Made by a program: the position numbers and the translations under genes
Notes under the pieces: generated by a model
The model's input: only the letters and a program-made list of their open reading frames with translations
What the model was told of the DNA's origin: nothing
The model's database searches: none
Shown here: positions 60,906 through 64,000 of the stretch, piece by piece
Position numbering within the stretch: the first letter of the stretch is position 1
How the letters are laid out: every line of letters begins with the position of its first letter
Source of the DNA: Demequina oxidasica
GTDB taxonomy: Bacteria > Actinomycetota > Actinomycetes > Actinomycetales > Demequinaceae
Reading direction: 5' to 3'
Length of the DNA: 64,000 bases
Assembly (NCBI RefSeq): GCF_000975115.1
Contig: NZ_BBRE01000002.1
Span: forward strand, 62,001-126,000

Positions 60906-62201
60906 ATGACCGATACCGTGCAGAACAGTAGTGGCACTGAAGTAGAGTCCGCCGTCCTCGAAGCCTGCCGTCGCGCCAAGCTCGCCTCGCGCGCGCTCGC
61001 GACGGCGACCCGAGCAACCAAGGACGCCGCGCTACGTGCGATGGCCGACGCACTGGTGGCACAAGCCCCGCGCATTGTGGCCGCCAACGCGAAGGACCTG
61101 GAGCGCGGCCGCGCCAACGACATGAAGCCAGGACTGTTGGATCGCCTCGCCCTCACTGAGGAGCGCATCGGCTCAATTGCGGAGGCATTGCGCTTCCTCG
61201 CGACGCTTCCCGACCCGGTGGGCGAAGTGAAGCGAGGCTCGACCCTGCCCAATGGGCTGCGCCTCATCCAGAAGGCCGTACCCATGGGCGTCGTTGGCAT
61301 GATCTACGAGGCACGTCCCAACGTGACCGTCGATGCTGCGGGGCTGGCGTTGAAGTCGGGAAATGCCGCCGTTCTCCGCGGGGGCTCCGCCGCGGCATCG
61401 TCGAATGAGGTGATTGTCGAGGTCCTACAGGAGGCCGTCGAGGGTGCCGGGCTGCCACGCGATGCTGTGCAGTCCATTGATGCCTACGGTCGCGAAGGCG
61501 CCCGCGTACTGATGAACGCCCGTGGACTAGTGGACGTGCTCGTTCCTCGCGGTGGCCGCGAGTTGATTCAGGCAGTGGTCAGCGACTCCACGGTGCCGGC
61601 TATCGAGACGGGCGAGGGCAACTGCCACGTGTACCTCGACGCATCGGCACCCGTACAGCGCGCCGTCGACATCGTGGTCAACTCAAAGGCCCAGCGCGTC
61701 GGAGTGTGCAACGCCGCCGAGACTCTGGTGGTACATCGCGACGCGGCGGCCCGGGTCCTTCCCGCGGTAATGGCGGCGCTACACGCCGAGAACGTCGTGC
61801 TCCACGCCGATGCTGCTGCGGCCGGGTTTGCCCCAGAGGGGGTTCCGACGGTTGTCGCCACCGATGACGACTGGGGTACCGAGTACCTGTCGCTGGACAT
61901 TGCAGTCAAGGTAGTGGACGACCTCGACGAGGCCATCGCACACATCAGCCGCTACTCGACGGGCCACACCGAGGCCATCGTGACCGACGACATCGGTTCC
62001 GCGGATAGGTTTGTGGCGAATCTCGATACGGCTGCCGTCATGGTGAATGCCTCCACCCGGTTCACCGACGGCGCGGAATTCGGTCTGGGCGCGGAGATCG
62101 GGATCTCGACGCAGAAACTTCACGCACGCGGGCCGATGGGCCTGGGCGAACTCACGACAACAACCTGGGTGGTCTACGGCGATGGACATGTCCGGCCATA
62201 G
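60906..62201 (+). CDS. proA: Gamma-glutamyl phosphate reductase
   Basis: A 431-residue aldehyde-dehydrogenase-fold enzyme reducing gamma-glutamyl phosphate to the semialdehyde in proline synthesis, acting right after Pro[38 protein letters not shown] is the family signature and C240 in [10 protein letters not shown] is the catalytic thiol; [36 protein letters not shown] closes the fold. It has its own leaderless promoter, independent of proB. Confidence 0.97.
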   Translation: MTDTVQNSSGTEVESAVLEACRRAKLASRALATATRATKDAALRAMADALVAQAPRIVAANAKDLERGRANDMKPGLLDRLALTEERIGSIAEALRFLATLPDPVGEVKRGSTLPNGLRLIQKAVPMGVVGMIYEARPNVTVDAAGLALKSGNAAVLRGGSAAASSNEVIVEVLQEAVEGAGLPRDAVQSIDAYGREGARVLMNARGLVDVLVPRGGRELIQAVVSDSTVPAIETGEGNCHVYLDASAPVQRAVDIVVNSKAQRVGVCNAAETLVVHRDAAARVLPAVMAALHAENVVLHADAAAAGFAPEGVPTVVATDDDWGTEYLSLDIAVKVVDDLDEAIAHISRYSTGHTEAIVTDDIGSADRFVANLDTAAVMVNASTRFTDGAEFGLGAEIGISTQKLHARGPMGLGELTTTTWVVYGDGHVRP

Positions 62202-62277
62202 CATCGGCGCCCGTCGCGGCGGCCTTTAAACTGCGCCGTACGTGGAATAATCGGTCCAGACCGTGATTGGAGTCACC

Positions 62278-62424
62278 GTGATTAATGAAGTTGTTACCAC
62301 CAGCGAACATGCTGTCAATGAGATGGCGATCTCGCCGGCTGCCATCGGCCTACTGGCCTTTGCCGGGCTGATGACCCTGCTGTTCATCACGTTTGCATTC
62401 CGGAGCGTTGGCACCCGTCACTGA
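62278..62424 (+). CDS. 48-residue single-pass membrane protein between proA and nadD
   Basis: A small protein too short for routine gene calling. GGAG (62269-62272) sits five bases before the GTG start. The product has a polar N-terminus (INEVVTTSEHAVNEMAIS), one transmembrane helix (PAAIGLLAFAGLMTLLFITFAF) and a short basic end (RSVGTRH). Its TGA is followed after one base by the nadD GTG, implying coupled translation. Small hydrophobic proteins ending in F-x-x-VGxRH-like sequences are, from memory, seen at this site in related actinobacteria; function unknown. Confidence 0.7.
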   Translation: MINEVVTTSEHAVNEMAISPAAIGLLAFAGLMTLLFITFAFRSVGTRH

Positions 62425-62425
62425 C

Positions 62426-63014
62426 GTGAGTGCATCACGCACCCGGATCGGGGTCCTGGGAGGGACTTTCGATCCTATTCACCATGGGCACCTGGCGGCA
62501 GCGTCGGAGGTCTGCGCCGCACTGCGGCTGGATAAAGTTCTGATTGTGCCTACCGCAGTGCAGCCGTTCAAACGTGACTCGGTCAGCGCATCGGAGGACC
62601 ATCGTGTCGCCATGTGCGAAAAGGCGGTGCGCAATGACGCCCGGTTTGAAGTCTCGACCGTCGACATCGATCGCGGGGGAGTGACCTACACGGTTGACAC
62701 GCTCGGCGATCTCACGTCGCAGTATCCCGACGCCGATCTGTTCTTCATCACTGGTGCGGACTCGCTTGCGAGGTTGTCCGAGTGGAAGGACTCGGCGCAA
62801 TTGGGAAATCTCGCCCAATTCGTGGGAGTGACTCGCGCCGGTCATTCGTTTCCCCAGTTAGAAACCGCGCACCGAGTCGTGGAAGCGCCCTCGTTGGCGA
62901 TATCCTCGACTGATATCCGTCGCCGCGTGCGGGCGGGTGTGCCGATCCGGTATTTGATGCCCGCATCGGTGGTCGATTACATCTCGAAGCATGAGCTTTA
63001 CCTCGGAGGACTGG

Positions 63015-63022
<8 letters not shown>
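62426..63022 (+). CDS. nadD: Nicotinate-nucleotide adenylyltransferase
   Basis: A 198-residue enzyme of NAD synthesis that adenylates nicotinate mononucleotide. IGVLGGTFDPIHHGHLAAASEV carries the GxFDPxHxGH nucleotidyltransferase motif, FFITGADSLARLSEW and the C-terminal SSTDIRRRVRAGVPIRYLMPASVVDYI (the ISSTxIR motif) are typical. The GTG at 62426 is preferred because it follows the small membrane-protein stop by one base; TTG codons at 62393 and 62408 are alternatives. Its last eight bases overlap the next gene. Confidence 0.95.

Positions 63023-64000
<978 letters not shown>

Overview
The window is chromosomal DNA from a high-GC Gram-positive actinobacterium. The base composition, GTG starts, leaderless promoters, cysteine-type L28 and L32 proteins, and the gene orders ndgR/leuCD, murA-plsC-gpsA-ddl, rne-rplU-rpmA-obg-proB and proA-nadD all fit Micrococcales. 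The cellulase content suggests a Cellulomonas- or Demequina-like plant-polymer degrader, but genus is an inference. I see no rRNA, CRISPR array, insertion sequence, prophage or integrase.

Layout. 1-380: two tRNA genes (Gln-CTG, Glu-CTC) with terminators. 400-1610: a DCC-type redox protein and a septum-formation-type lipoprotein, divergently transcribed. 1888-3860: a compact five-gene roadblock/small-GTPase operon without the sensor kinase or DUF742 protein of classical conservons. 3857-9774: two tandem GH9 cellulases, one with a C-terminal membrane anchor and one with a CBM2. 10033-12924: ndgR facing leuCD. 12992-15781: a CPBP-like membrane protein and a CBM2-GH5 cellulase. All three cellulase genes carry the same 12-bp operator (CGAAACGTTTCG or one mismatch) beside their promoters.

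16032-32220 is mostly housekeeping: cell wall and lipid synthesis (murA, plsC, gpsA, ddl), a MATE pump, thiL, an epoxide-hydrolase-like protein, rpmB, a FakA-like protein, recG, rsmD, coaD, DUF177-rpmF-rnc-mutM. 32239-41841 is accessory: a DevR-like response regulator, a 2046-residue secreted ThuA / PQQ-sugar-dehydrogenase / CBM6 / SLH protein with an elaborate promoter region, a small membrane protein whose mature N-terminus is probably histidine, and a DevS-like GAF histidine kinase that is translationally coupled to the end of cydABDC (41834-47728). The kinase and regulator look like a split oxygen/redox two-component system tied to cytochrome bd.

48122-64000: RNase E/G, L21, L27, Obg and ProB; a xylose-type ABC transporter (binding protein, single-cassette ATPase, permease) with candidate operators and an internal terminator; an unusual P-type ATPase; ProA; a 48-residue membrane protein; NadD; and the start of an acidic repeat-rich protein that runs off the end.

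Starts were re-chosen from ribosome-binding sites, overlaps and family N-termini. All homology statements rest on motifs read by eye; no database search was run.
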